From: an uncultured Achromobacter sp.
Lineage (GTDB): Bacteria > Pseudomonadota > Gammaproteobacteria > Burkholderiales > Burkholderiaceae_B
Reading direction: 5' to 3'
Length of the DNA: 30,642 nucleotides
Assembly: GCA_913775005.1 (NCBI GenBank)
Contig: CAJYKY010000162.1
Span: 1-30,642, forward strand
Shown here: piece by piece, positions 11,038 to 17,007 of the stretch
Layout: each line of letters starts with the position of its first letter
How positions within the stretch are numbered: position 1 is the stretch's first letter
Position numbers and translations under genes: made by a program
The notes under the pieces: generated by a model
Seen by the model: only the letters and a program-made list of their open reading frames with translations
What the model was told of the DNA's origin: nothing
The model's database searches: none

Positions 11038-11138
11038 GTTTGTATCGATAACGCTTTAAAGAACGGCCTGGCGGCCGGACCGCCCGCGAGCCATCGGCCC
11101 GCAAGCGGCACACACCCACAAAACGCGTGGGACGCGGA

Positions 11139-12248
11139 TCAGATCCGCATGGGCATGACGACGTATTTGAATTGGTCGTCTTCGGGCAGGGTGATGAGCG
11201 CCGACGCATTGGCATCGGGCATGACCGACCACTGGATGCTGTCGACCTTCACGTTCGACAGCACGTCGAGCAGGTAGCCGACGTTGAATCCCACATCCAG
11301 GGCCTCGTGGCCGTAGTCGATGTCGATTTCTTCCTGCGCCTCTTCCTGCTCGGCGTTCGAAGACGAAATCTTCATCTGGTTTTGCGCCAGCTGAAGGCGC
11401 ACACCCTTGAATTTGTCGGTGGTCAGAATGGCGGCGCGCTGCAAGCTGCCTTGAAGCGCTTCGCGGCCCACCATGAAGTGGCGCGTGTAGTTCGTGGGAA
11501 TCACACGCGTGAAGTCGGGGAACTTGCCTTCGACCAGCTTGGACACCAGTTCAACGTCGCCAAAACGGAAACGGATCTGGCCCGGCGCCACGTCGATCGA
11601 GACGGTTTCGTCGGAGTCTTCCAACAGGCGCTGCATTTCCAGCACGGTCTTGCGCGGCACGATCACTTCGTGGCGTTCGGCGATGCCGTCAGCTTCGGTG
11701 GAGCAATGCGCCAGGCGGTGGCCATCGGTGGCGACAGCGCGCACACGGCCCGGTTCAAACACCAGCAACATGCCGTTCAGGTAGTAGCGGATGTCTTGCT
11801 GCGCCATGGCGAAGTGCACCATGTTGAACAGATGGCGCAACGTGCGCTGCGGCATCGTCAAAGACACGTCCCAGGTCTCGGGCTGCGCGACCGTGGGGAA
11901 CTCGCTGGCGGCCAGCGTCTGCAAGGCGAAGCGGCTCTTGGCCGACTGCACCGACAGCTTGTTACTGGCCAGCGCCAGGCGCACGTCGCCGGTATCCGGC
12001 AGCGCTTTCAGGATGTCGAGCAGCTTGCGCGCGGCAACCGTGGTGGACTCGTTGTCCTGGCCCACGCCGAAGTCGGCGTGCGTGGTGATCTGTACTTCCA
12101 GGTCGGTCGCAATGAAGGCAACCTTGTTGCCTTCCTTGCGCATCAGGATGTTCGCAAGAATGGGCAGGGTATGGCGTCTTTCGACGATGCCCGCCACAGT
12201 CGACAGCGGTTTCAGCAATGCATCGCGTGTGGTTTGTACGAGTTGCAT
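11139..12248 (-). CDS. dnaN: DNA polymerase III beta subunit (sliding clamp)
   Basis: This 369-residue protein is of normal length for the beta clamp, the ring that tethers DNA polymerase III to DNA. The sequence begins MQLVQTTRDALLKPLSTVAG with the RRHTLPILANIL motif near residue 25, and ends with the canonical VVMPMRI tail that contributes to the partner-binding pocket. Two ATGs lie 6 bases apart (12254 and 12248). The AAGGA ribosome-binding site is correctly spaced only for the second, so 12248 is chosen. That start lies 2 bases after the dnaA stop, so the two genes are almost certainly co-transcribed and translationally coupled. Confidence 0.97.
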   Translation of the reverse strand: MQLVQTTRDALLKPLSTVAGIVERRHTLPILANILMRKEGNKVAFIATDLEVQITTHADFGVGQDNESTTVAARKLLDILKALPDTGDVRLALASNKLSVQSAKSRFALQTLAASEFPTVAQPETWDVSLTMPQRTLRHLFNMVHFAMAQQDIRYYLNGMLLVFEPGRVRAVATDGHRLAHCSTEADGIAERHEVIVPRKTVLEMQRLLEDSDETVSIDVAPGQIRFRFGDVELVSKLVEGKFPDFTRVIPTNYTRHFMVGREALQGSLQRAAILTTDKFKGVRLQLAQNQMKISSSNAEQEEAQEEIDIDYGHEALDVGFNVGYLLDVLSNVKVDSIQWSVMPDANASALITLPEDDQFKYVVMPMRI

Positions 12249-12250
12249 GT

Positions 12251-13705
12251 TCATCCTTTTAGAGTTTGTTCCAACACGTGCAGGGTATGGTTGAGCTCCG
12301 CCTGTTTTGCGCGGGCGTCGGAAATCTTGCGTACGGCGTGCAGTACGGTGGTGTGATCACGACCCCCGAACAGATCGCCGATTTCCGGCAGACTTTTTTG
12401 CGTCAGCTCCTTGGCCAGGTACATGGCGACCTGGCGCGGCAATGCGATATTGGCGGGCCGGCGTTTCGAGTACATGTCGGCCACTTTGATCTTGTAGAAA
12501 TCCGCCACCGTCTTCTGGATGTTTTCTACCGTGATCTGGCCGTTGGACACGGACAGAAGATCCTTCAGCGCTTCCTTGCAGACATCAACGGTCAGCACAT
12601 CGCGGCCGTGGAAGCGGGCGTAGGCCAGGACCTTGCGCAGCGCGCCTTCCAGCTCGCGCACGTTGCTGCGCAGATGCTTGGCGATGAAGAAGGCCACTTC
12701 TTCAGGCATGGGCACGCCTTCGGATTCCGCCTTGCGCAGCAGAATTGCCACGCGCATTTCCAGTTCGGGCGGCTCGATCGCCACCGTCAGGCCGGAGTCA
12801 AAGCGCGAAATCAGGCGGCTGTCGATGCCAGACAGTTCCTTCGGGTACGTATCGCTGGTGATGATGATCTGCTTGCGCTGGGCCACCATCGCCTCGAACG
12901 CATAGAAGAATTCTTCCTGCGTGCGGTTCTTGCCGGAGAAGAACTGAATGTCATCGATCAGCAGCAGATCCAGCGAATGGTAGTAGCGCTTGAAATCATC
13001 GAACGCCTTGCGCTGGTACGCCTTCACCACGTCGGACACGTATTGGTCGGCATGCACGTAGCGCACACGCACGCCCGTGCCCGCCGCGACCATCGCGTTG
13101 CCGATGGCGTGGATCAAGTGGGTCTTGCCCAGGCCCACGCCGCCGTACAGGAACAGCGGGTTATAGGACGTGCCCGGGTTCTCGGCCACCTGCAACGCCG
13201 CAGCGCGCGCGAGCTGGTTGGCCTTACCCGTCACGAAGTTCTCGAACGTGAGATCCGTATTCAGGCGCGACCGCTCGTACACGATGTTGGCGGCGTCGGC
13301 ATTCACGGCCTGCGCCGCCGCCGTGGTGGCGGGCGGGGGAGGGGCCGCAGCCGGAGCCTGCCCGGGCGGCGCACCGCCTGAAGGTTGAACAGCGGACAGG
13401 TGCGTAGCGTCGGGTTGCGCGGCACGCACGGGCGCGACCGGCATGCGCGGGGCGGCTCCATGAGAAGGCAACTCGAACAACACCTGTACCGGTCGCTTGA
13501 ACCACTCCGCGGCCAACGCTTCGATCTGGTGGGAAAAATTCTTACGCACCCAATCCAGCTTGAAGCGGTTGGGCGCGGCAACGCGCAGCACCGCCTGCGT
13601 TTCGTCGTACGCAAGCGGGACCAGCGGTCGTATCCACGCGCTGATTTGTTGGGGGGGGAGTTCCTGCTCAAGACGACTGACGCAGGTCTGCCAGAATTCT
13701 TTCAT
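12251..13705 (-). CDS. dnaA: Chromosomal replication initiator protein DnaA
   Basis: This 484-residue AAA+ initiator binds DnaA boxes and melts the origin. Domain I (about 1-80) begins MKEFWQTCVSRLEQELPPQQ. Domain II (about 81-142) is a Pro/Ala-rich linker. Domain III carries Walker A GGVGLGKTH (188-196), Walker B LLLIDDIQF (247-255) and sensor motifs. Domain IV ends with the DnaA signature LPRQVAMYLAKELTQKSL and the DNA-contacting GGRDHTTVLHA. The ATG at 13705 has an AAGAG ribosome-binding site; a TTG 5 codons upstream is in frame but less likely. The predicted promoter overlaps a perfect DnaA box, suggesting autoregulation. It heads the dnaA-dnaN-gyrB cluster. Confidence 0.98.
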   Translation of the reverse strand: MKEFWQTCVSRLEQELPPQQISAWIRPLVPLAYDETQAVLRVAAPNRFKLDWVRKNFSHQIEALAAEWFKRPVQVLFELPSHGAAPRMPVAPVRAAQPDATHLSAVQPSGGAPPGQAPAAAPPPPATTAAAQAVNADAANIVYERSRLNTDLTFENFVTGKANQLARAAALQVAENPGTSYNPLFLYGGVGLGKTHLIHAIGNAMVAAGTGVRVRYVHADQYVSDVVKAYQRKAFDDFKRYYHSLDLLLIDDIQFFSGKNRTQEEFFYAFEAMVAQRKQIIITSDTYPKELSGIDSRLISRFDSGLTVAIEPPELEMRVAILLRKAESEGVPMPEEVAFFIAKHLRSNVRELEGALRKVLAYARFHGRDVLTVDVCKEALKDLLSVSNGQITVENIQKTVADFYKIKVADMYSKRRPANIALPRQVAMYLAKELTQKSLPEIGDLFGGRDHTTVLHAVRKISDARAKQAELNHTLHVLEQTLKG

Positions 13706-13726
13706 GTCGCTCTTAATCAAACCTCG

Positions 13727-13756
13727 ATTCTACCTTGCCTGGGCTGGGGTTATCCA
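13727..13756 (-). promoter_or_regulatory. Predicted dnaA promoter overlapping a DnaA box
   Basis: On the minus strand, TGGATA (13756-13751, 4/6) and TAGAAT (13732-13727, 5/6) are separated by 18 bp, about 22 bp upstream of the dnaA ATG. The -35 element lies inside the perfect DnaA box at 13750-13758, the arrangement expected for DnaA autorepression. Confidence 0.5.
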
Positions 13757-13758
13757 CA
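13750..13758 (+). promoter_or_regulatory. DnaA box (perfect TTATCCACA)
   Basis: An exact match to the 9-mer DnaA binding consensus, 45 bp upstream of the dnaA start in the origin spacer. Confidence 0.85.
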
Positions 13759-13899
13759 GGGTAGGACATAAGCATCTCTACCGCCCAGGCTTAACTGTTT
13801 GACAAGACAGGGAAAACTTGCTGAAATGGTGGGCTTTTCCGAATTCTGTCTGTCAGAAGGTTTCACAGAGAGCTTAGCCGGAGTTGTCGCAGGTACCCC

Positions 13900-13908
13900 T
13901 TTTTCACA
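13900..13908 (+). promoter_or_regulatory. DnaA box (TTTTTCACA, relaxed consensus)
   Basis: Fits TTWTNCACA at every position and is in the same orientation as the perfect box 150 bp away. It is likely a lower-affinity site of the origin. Confidence 0.55.
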
Positions 13909-13959
13909 GGGCGGTGGCTTGCAACACTGTCCGGTTTTTAGCTTTGCTGAATAGGTCGC

Positions 13960-13977
13960 CTGGGAAGGAATTCCCAG
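13960..13977. repeat. Origin palindrome copy 1 (CTGGGAA-N4-TTCCCAG)
   Basis: Perfect 7-bp arms CTGGGAA and TTCCCAG surround GGAA. The centre is 22 bp, about two helical turns, from copy 2. It has no T-run and lies between degenerate DnaA boxes, about 155 bp upstream of rpmH. It looks like an operator for a dimeric DNA-binding protein; the protein is unknown. Confidence 0.6.
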
Positions 13978-13981
13978 AGTA

Positions 13982-13999
13982 CCGGGAAGAAATTCCCAG
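13982..13999. repeat. Origin palindrome copy 2 (CCGGGAA-N4-TTCCCAG)
   Basis: Same design as copy 1, with arms CCGGGAA and TTCCCAG around GAAA and a single arm mismatch. The tandem arrangement on one face of the helix suggests co-operative binding. Confidence 0.55.
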
Positions 14000-14131
14000 T
14001 CCAGAGCCCCGTCTACGAGTTGTTTTTTGCACCTGTTGCAAAAATGCTCACTAGATACCCGCTTCTGAATCTGCGACCTGGAACCCTCCGGGCAGGTCCC
14101 TTCTGACTTTTGTTCTTTTTGTGGATCGTCC

Positions 14132-14266
14132 ATGAAACGTACCTACCAACCTTCCGTTACCCGCCGCAAGCGCACCCATGGCTTTCGCGTGCGCATGAAA
14201 ACCCGCGCTGGCCGCGCCATCCTGAACGCCCGCCGCGCCAAGGGCCGCAAGCGTCTGGCTGTCTAA
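14132..14266 (+). CDS. rpmH: 50S ribosomal protein L34
   Basis: This 44-residue basic protein begins MKRTYQPSVTRRKRTHGFRV and ends GRKRLAV, the full-length pattern of bacterial L34. It sits in the large ribosomal subunit. It is the first gene of the rpmH-rnpA-yidD-yidC cluster on the plus strand, directly beside the origin spacer and divergent from dnaA. The start ATG follows a T-rich stretch (CTTTTTGTGGATCGTCC) with only a weak GGAT ribosome-binding site. A small hairpin lies between it and rnpA. Confidence 0.98.
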   Translation: MKRTYQPSVTRRKRTHGFRVRMKTRAGRAILNARRAKGRKRLAV

Positions 14267-14275
14267 GTTAGGGTT

Positions 14276-14292
14276 TTCCGGTTTTACCGGAA
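14276..14292 (+). other. Intercistronic hairpin between rpmH and rnpA
   Basis: TTCCGG and CCGGAA (extendable by a T-A pair) form a tight stem around a T-rich loop, 10 bases after the rpmH stop. No T-run follows, so it is not a full terminator. It could be a processing or attenuation point that makes L34 message more abundant than that of the less-needed RnpA. Confidence 0.5.
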
Positions 14293-14376
14293 CCTGACTA
14301 TTTGCACGGACCGGCCATATTGCAAGACCTCTCGCAATCTCGTTCTGGTTCCGCGCAAACGCCTGACCCGCAGTCC

Positions 14377-14748
14377 ATGCCGCGCTCCACGCTTCCCCCG
14401 GAGGCGCGGTTGCATCGCCCCTCCGAGTTCGCCGCTGCTTTAAAAGGCCGGCGTCTTGCTCGAGGGGCGTTATTCATTGTGACTTCGGCTCCCAATGATC
14501 TGCCCCCCGGCCGGGAGGCCTGTGCCCGCTTGGGTCTGATCATCGCCAAGCGCTTCGCCCCCCACGCCAGTACGCGCAACGCCCTCAAGCGGGTCATCCG
14601 CGAAGCGTTTCGCCACCGGCGTCTGGCGTTGCCAGCCAAGGATTACGTCGTGCGATTGCATAGCAAAGTCACGCCCGCCACGCTCACCGCGCTTAAACGC
14701 GTGGCCAGAGCCGAAGTGGACGCTCACTTTGACCGGATCGCGCGATGA
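14377..14748 (+). CDS. rnpA: Ribonuclease P protein component
   Basis: This 123-residue basic protein binds RNase P RNA and helps mature tRNA 5' ends. The family motif is seen as TRNALKRVIREAFRHRR around residues 67-83, with the earlier LGLIIAKRFAPHAS strand. The frame runs back to a TTG at 14302, but the ATG at 14377 gives the usual length and an N-terminus (MPRSTLPPEARLHRPSEFAA) of Bordetella type, so it is preferred despite a weak ribosome-binding site. Its stop overlaps the yidD start (ATGA), implying coupled translation. Confidence 0.94.
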   Translation: MPRSTLPPEARLHRPSEFAAALKGRRLARGALFIVTSAPNDLPPGREACARLGLIIAKRFAPHASTRNALKRVIREAFRHRRLALPAKDYVVRLHSKVTPATLTALKRVARAEVDAHFDRIAR

Positions 14749-15020
14749 TTTTCAAAGCACTGCTCATCGCCCCCATCCGGTTCTACAGGTTTTTCCTGAG
14801 TCCATGGATCGGCAGGCAGTGCCGCTTTACCCCTACTTGCTCGGCGTACGCGATTGAAGCGATCGAACGCCACGGCGCCTGGCGCGGTTTCTGGATGGGA
14901 GTGCGCCGTATCGGCCGCTGCCATCCGTGGTCGCCCGGCGGATATGACCCGGTTCCGCCCGCAAGGGGAACCAATGGCACCCCGTGCTGCTCCCACAGCC
15001 ACCGCACCGAGCACGATTGA
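14745..15020 (+). CDS. yidD: Membrane protein insertion efficiency factor YidD
   Basis: This 91-residue protein has the YidD core: a membrane-facing amphipathic N-terminus (MIFKALLIAPIRFYRFFLSP), the CRFTPTCSAYAIEAIERHG cysteine motif, and RRIGRCHPWSPGGYDPVP. YidD associates with the inner membrane and assists YidC-dependent insertion. It overlaps rnpA by 4 bases and precedes yidC by 48 bp, the standard order. A 16-residue tail after the core contains CC, SHSH and TEHD; this tail is Cys/His-rich and probably not conserved. Confidence 0.95.
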   Translation: MIFKALLIAPIRFYRFFLSPWIGRQCRFTPTCSAYAIEAIERHGAWRGFWMGVRRIGRCHPWSPGGYDPVPPARGTNGTPCCSHSHRTEHD

Positions 15021-15068
15021 CGCTAAACTGGCGGGCTTTGCTGGCCCGTATTCACTTCAGTAGGCACC

Positions 15069-16751
15069 ATGGATATCCGACGAACCGTCCTCTGGATGAT
15101 TTTTTCCTTTTCGCTGTTGCTCCTATGGAACAACTGGCAAATCCATAATGGCAAGCCGTCGCTATTCGGCGGCCCCACGCCCGCGGCCAGCACGGCTGCA
15201 CCGCAGGCCGGCGCCAACAACAACGCCACGCCTTCGGTGCCCAGCGCGCCCACGTCCACGGCCCCCACGCCGTCGGCTGTCCCTGGCGCCACCGCTCCCG
15301 CTACCGCACGTTCCGAAGAAATCGTCATCACGACCGACGTTCTGCGTCTGACGTTCGACACGATGGGCGCCCAACTGGTGCGTGCCGAACTGCTGAAGTA
15401 CCCGGCAACCGGCCAGCCCGACAAGCCCACCGTGCTGCTGGACCGCTCGGCTGGCCTGACCTACGTTGTGCAGTCCGGCGTAGTCGGCGCGCCCAACGGC
15501 CAGAGCTTCCCCACGCACCAGACGCCGTTCCGCATGGTCTCGACCGAACGCGAAATGACCGGCGACAACCTGGTTGTCTCGTTTGAAGGCGAGTCCGGTG
15601 GCGTCAAGGTCACCAAGACGTTCACGCTGCACAAGGGCCGCTACGACATCGACGTGCGCCACGACCTGGCCAACGTCGGCACCGCCCCCGTCTCGCCCGC
15701 GCTGTACCTGCAATTGGAACGCGACGGCAACGACCCGGCCGACACGTCGAGCTTCTATCACACGTTCACCGGTTTCGCCGTCTACTCTGAACAGGACAAG
15801 TTCCAGAAGAGCACGTTCAGCGACATCGAAAAGAAGAAGGCCAACTACATCAAGCAGGCGGACAACGGCTGGATCGCCGTGGTGCAGCACTACTTCGCCA
15901 CTGCCTGGGTGCCGCCGCAAGGCAAGCCGCGCACGAACGAACTGCTGGAAGTTCAGAAGAACCTGTACGCCGCCCGCAGCATCGAAGCCGTTGGCGAAAT
16001 CGCCCCGGGTTCGGCCTCGCGCGTGGACTCGCATCTGTGGGTCGGCCCGCAAGACCAGAAGGCCATGGCGGCGCTCGCCCCCGGCCTGGAGCTTGTGGTT
16101 GACTACGGCTGGCTGACCATCATCGCCAAGCCGCTGTTCACGCTGATGACGTGGTTGCATTCGATCCTGGGCAACTGGGGCTGGACCATCGTCGCGCTGA
16201 CCGTGCTGATCAAGGCCATCTTCTACCCGCTGGCCGCCGCGAGCTACCGCTCGATGGCCCGCATGAAGCAAGTGGCCCCGCGTCTGCAAGCGCTGAAGGA
16301 AAAGTATGGCGACGACAAGCAGAAGCTGAACGCCGCCATGATGGAGATGTACCGCACCGAAAAGATCAACCCGCTGGGCGGCTGCTTGCCGATGGTGGTG
16401 CAGATCCCGGTGTTCATCTCGCTGTACTGGGTGCTGCTGGCCAGCGTGGAAATGCGCGGCGCGCCGTGGATTCTGTGGGTCCATGACCTGTCGATCCGCG
16501 ACCCGTACTTCATTCTGCCCGCCATCATGATGGCCACCATGTTCTTGCAGATCAAACTGAACCCGACGCCGCCGGATCCCATCCAGGCCAAGGTCATGAT
16601 GATCATGCCGCTGGTGTTCGGCGGGATGATGTTCTTCTTCCCGGCCGGCCTGGTGCTGTACTGGTGCGTGAACAACACCTTGTCCATCGCGCAGCAGTGG
16701 TCCATCACCCGCGCCATGCAGCGCAAGGCGGAAGCAGCGGCTAACCGCTAA
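15069..16751 (+). CDS. yidC: Membrane protein insertase YidC
   Basis: This 560-residue insertase inserts and folds inner-membrane proteins with or without SecYEG. Residues 6-21 are the first membrane helix (TVLWMIFSFSLLLLWN), followed by a Pro/Ala/Thr-rich linker, the large periplasmic P1 beta-domain (about 75-335) and the conserved Oxa1-type core (about 355-545). The core contains GWTIVALTVLIKAIFYPLAA with the groove arginine just after it (ASYRSMARM), then NPLGGCLPMVVQIPVFISLY. An AGTAGG ribosome-binding site precedes the ATG. A strong terminator follows 15 bp after the stop, so transcription is expected to end here rather than continue to mnmE. Confidence 0.97.
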   Translation: MDIRRTVLWMIFSFSLLLLWNNWQIHNGKPSLFGGPTPAASTAAPQAGANNNATPSVPSAPTSTAPTPSAVPGATAPATARSEEIVITTDVLRLTFDTMGAQLVRAELLKYPATGQPDKPTVLLDRSAGLTYVVQSGVVGAPNGQSFPTHQTPFRMVSTEREMTGDNLVVSFEGESGGVKVTKTFTLHKGRYDIDVRHDLANVGTAPVSPALYLQLERDGNDPADTSSFYHTFTGFAVYSEQDKFQKSTFSDIEKKKANYIKQADNGWIAVVQHYFATAWVPPQGKPRTNELLEVQKNLYAARSIEAVGEIAPGSASRVDSHLWVGPQDQKAMAALAPGLELVVDYGWLTIIAKPLFTLMTWLHSILGNWGWTIVALTVLIKAIFYPLAAASYRSMARMKQVAPRLQALKEKYGDDKQKLNAAMMEMYRTEKINPLGGCLPMVVQIPVFISLYWVLLASVEMRGAPWILWVHDLSIRDPYFILPAIMMATMFLQIKLNPTPPDPIQAKVMMIMPLVFGGMMFFFPAGLVLYWCVNNTLSIAQQWSITRAMQRKAEAAANR

Positions 16752-16766
16752 TTCCTCTCGCAAGAT

Positions 16767-16797
16767 AAAAAACCGGTCCATGTGGCCGGTTTTTTTT
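16767..16797 (+). terminator. Rho-independent terminator after yidC
   Basis: AAAAAACCGG (16767-16776) pairs with CCGGTTTTTT (16786-16795), followed by further Ts. A-runs on the left arm make it potentially active in both directions. It ends the rpmH-yidC operon. Confidence 0.9.
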
Positions 16798-16834
16798 CGC
16801 CTGTGCATCGATAGCACCGCGCTTGATGACAGTC

Positions 16835-16871
16835 TTGATCATAGTTTTTGTTAATCGTTTTTTCTTGATCA
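16835..16871. repeat. TTGATCA direct repeat upstream of the catalase promoter
   Basis: Two copies of TTGATCA (16835-16841 and 16865-16871) lie 30 bp apart, about three helical turns. Each contains the palindrome TGATCA, and an AT-rich stretch lies between them. The second copy ends 6 bp before the predicted -35. Placement fits an activator site; the regulator is not identified, and the spacing does not match the OxyR consensus well. Confidence 0.4.
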
Positions 16872-16877
16872 ATCAAC

Positions 16878-16906
16878 TTCACAACCGCAACTATGACCCC
16901 TATGAT
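16878..16906 (+). promoter_or_regulatory. Predicted sigma-70 promoter of the catalase gene
   Basis: TTCACA (5/6 to TTGACA) and TATGAT (5/6 to TATAAT) are separated by exactly 17 bp. The start would fall near 16913, about 95 bases before the catalase ATG. Confidence 0.7.
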
Positions 16907-16919
16907 GTGTCGGACATAT

Positions 16920-16943
16920 TCCCTGGGCAGCAATGCCCAGGGA
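16920..16943. repeat. Inverted repeat in the catalase leader, related to the origin palindromes
   Basis: TCCCTGGGCA and TGCCCAGGGA are perfect 10-bp arms around GCAA. The inner 18 bp (CTGGGCAGCAATGCCCAG) match origin palindrome copy 1 at 15 of 18 positions. It begins about 7 bases after the predicted transcription start, where it could be an operator blocking polymerase or, in RNA, a stable 5' hairpin. Confidence 0.65.
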
Positions 16944-17007
16944 TATTCACAACACGGCGCGGGCCCGCCAGGCCACGCGCTTTCACGGATCACGTAGGGA
17001 GTTTGCT

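Larger units (their letters stand above)
13706..14131. other. Putative chromosomal replication origin (oriC), dnaA-rpmH intergenic region
   Basis: This 426-bp non-coding spacer lies between divergent dnaA and rpmH, the classical position of oriC. It holds one perfect DnaA box (13750-13758), a TTTTTCACA box fitting TTWTNCACA (13900-13908), and weaker candidates at 13859-13867 (7/9), 14025-14033 (8/9) and, inverted, 14120-14128 (7/9). AT-rich tracts near 13930-13950, 14020-14050 and 14100-14122 could serve as the unwinding element. Two 18-bp palindromes at 13960-13999 are also present. The boundaries are those of the spacer, not of a mapped minimal origin. Confidence 0.72.

Noticed and set aside
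13750..14133. A 127-codon minus-strand frame in the origin spacer
   Set aside because: It lies across DnaA boxes and palindromes, lacks any family resemblance, and has no ribosome-binding site; it is better read as non-coding origin DNA.
14302..14376. Longer RnpA starting at TTG 14302
   Set aside because: The extra 25 residues resemble nothing in RnpA, and the ATG at 14377 gives the usual 123 residues.
15162..16817. A 551-codon open frame antisense to yidC, and similar ones opposite dnaN, dnaA, the PepSY gene and the TauD gene
   Set aside because: Same composition artefact; each lies wholly opposite a well-recognised gene and shows no domain or ribosome-binding site.
16841..16880. A possible OxyR site upstream of the catalase
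   Set aside because: One ATAG quarter-site is present, but the following quarter-sites at the required 7-base spacing match poorly.
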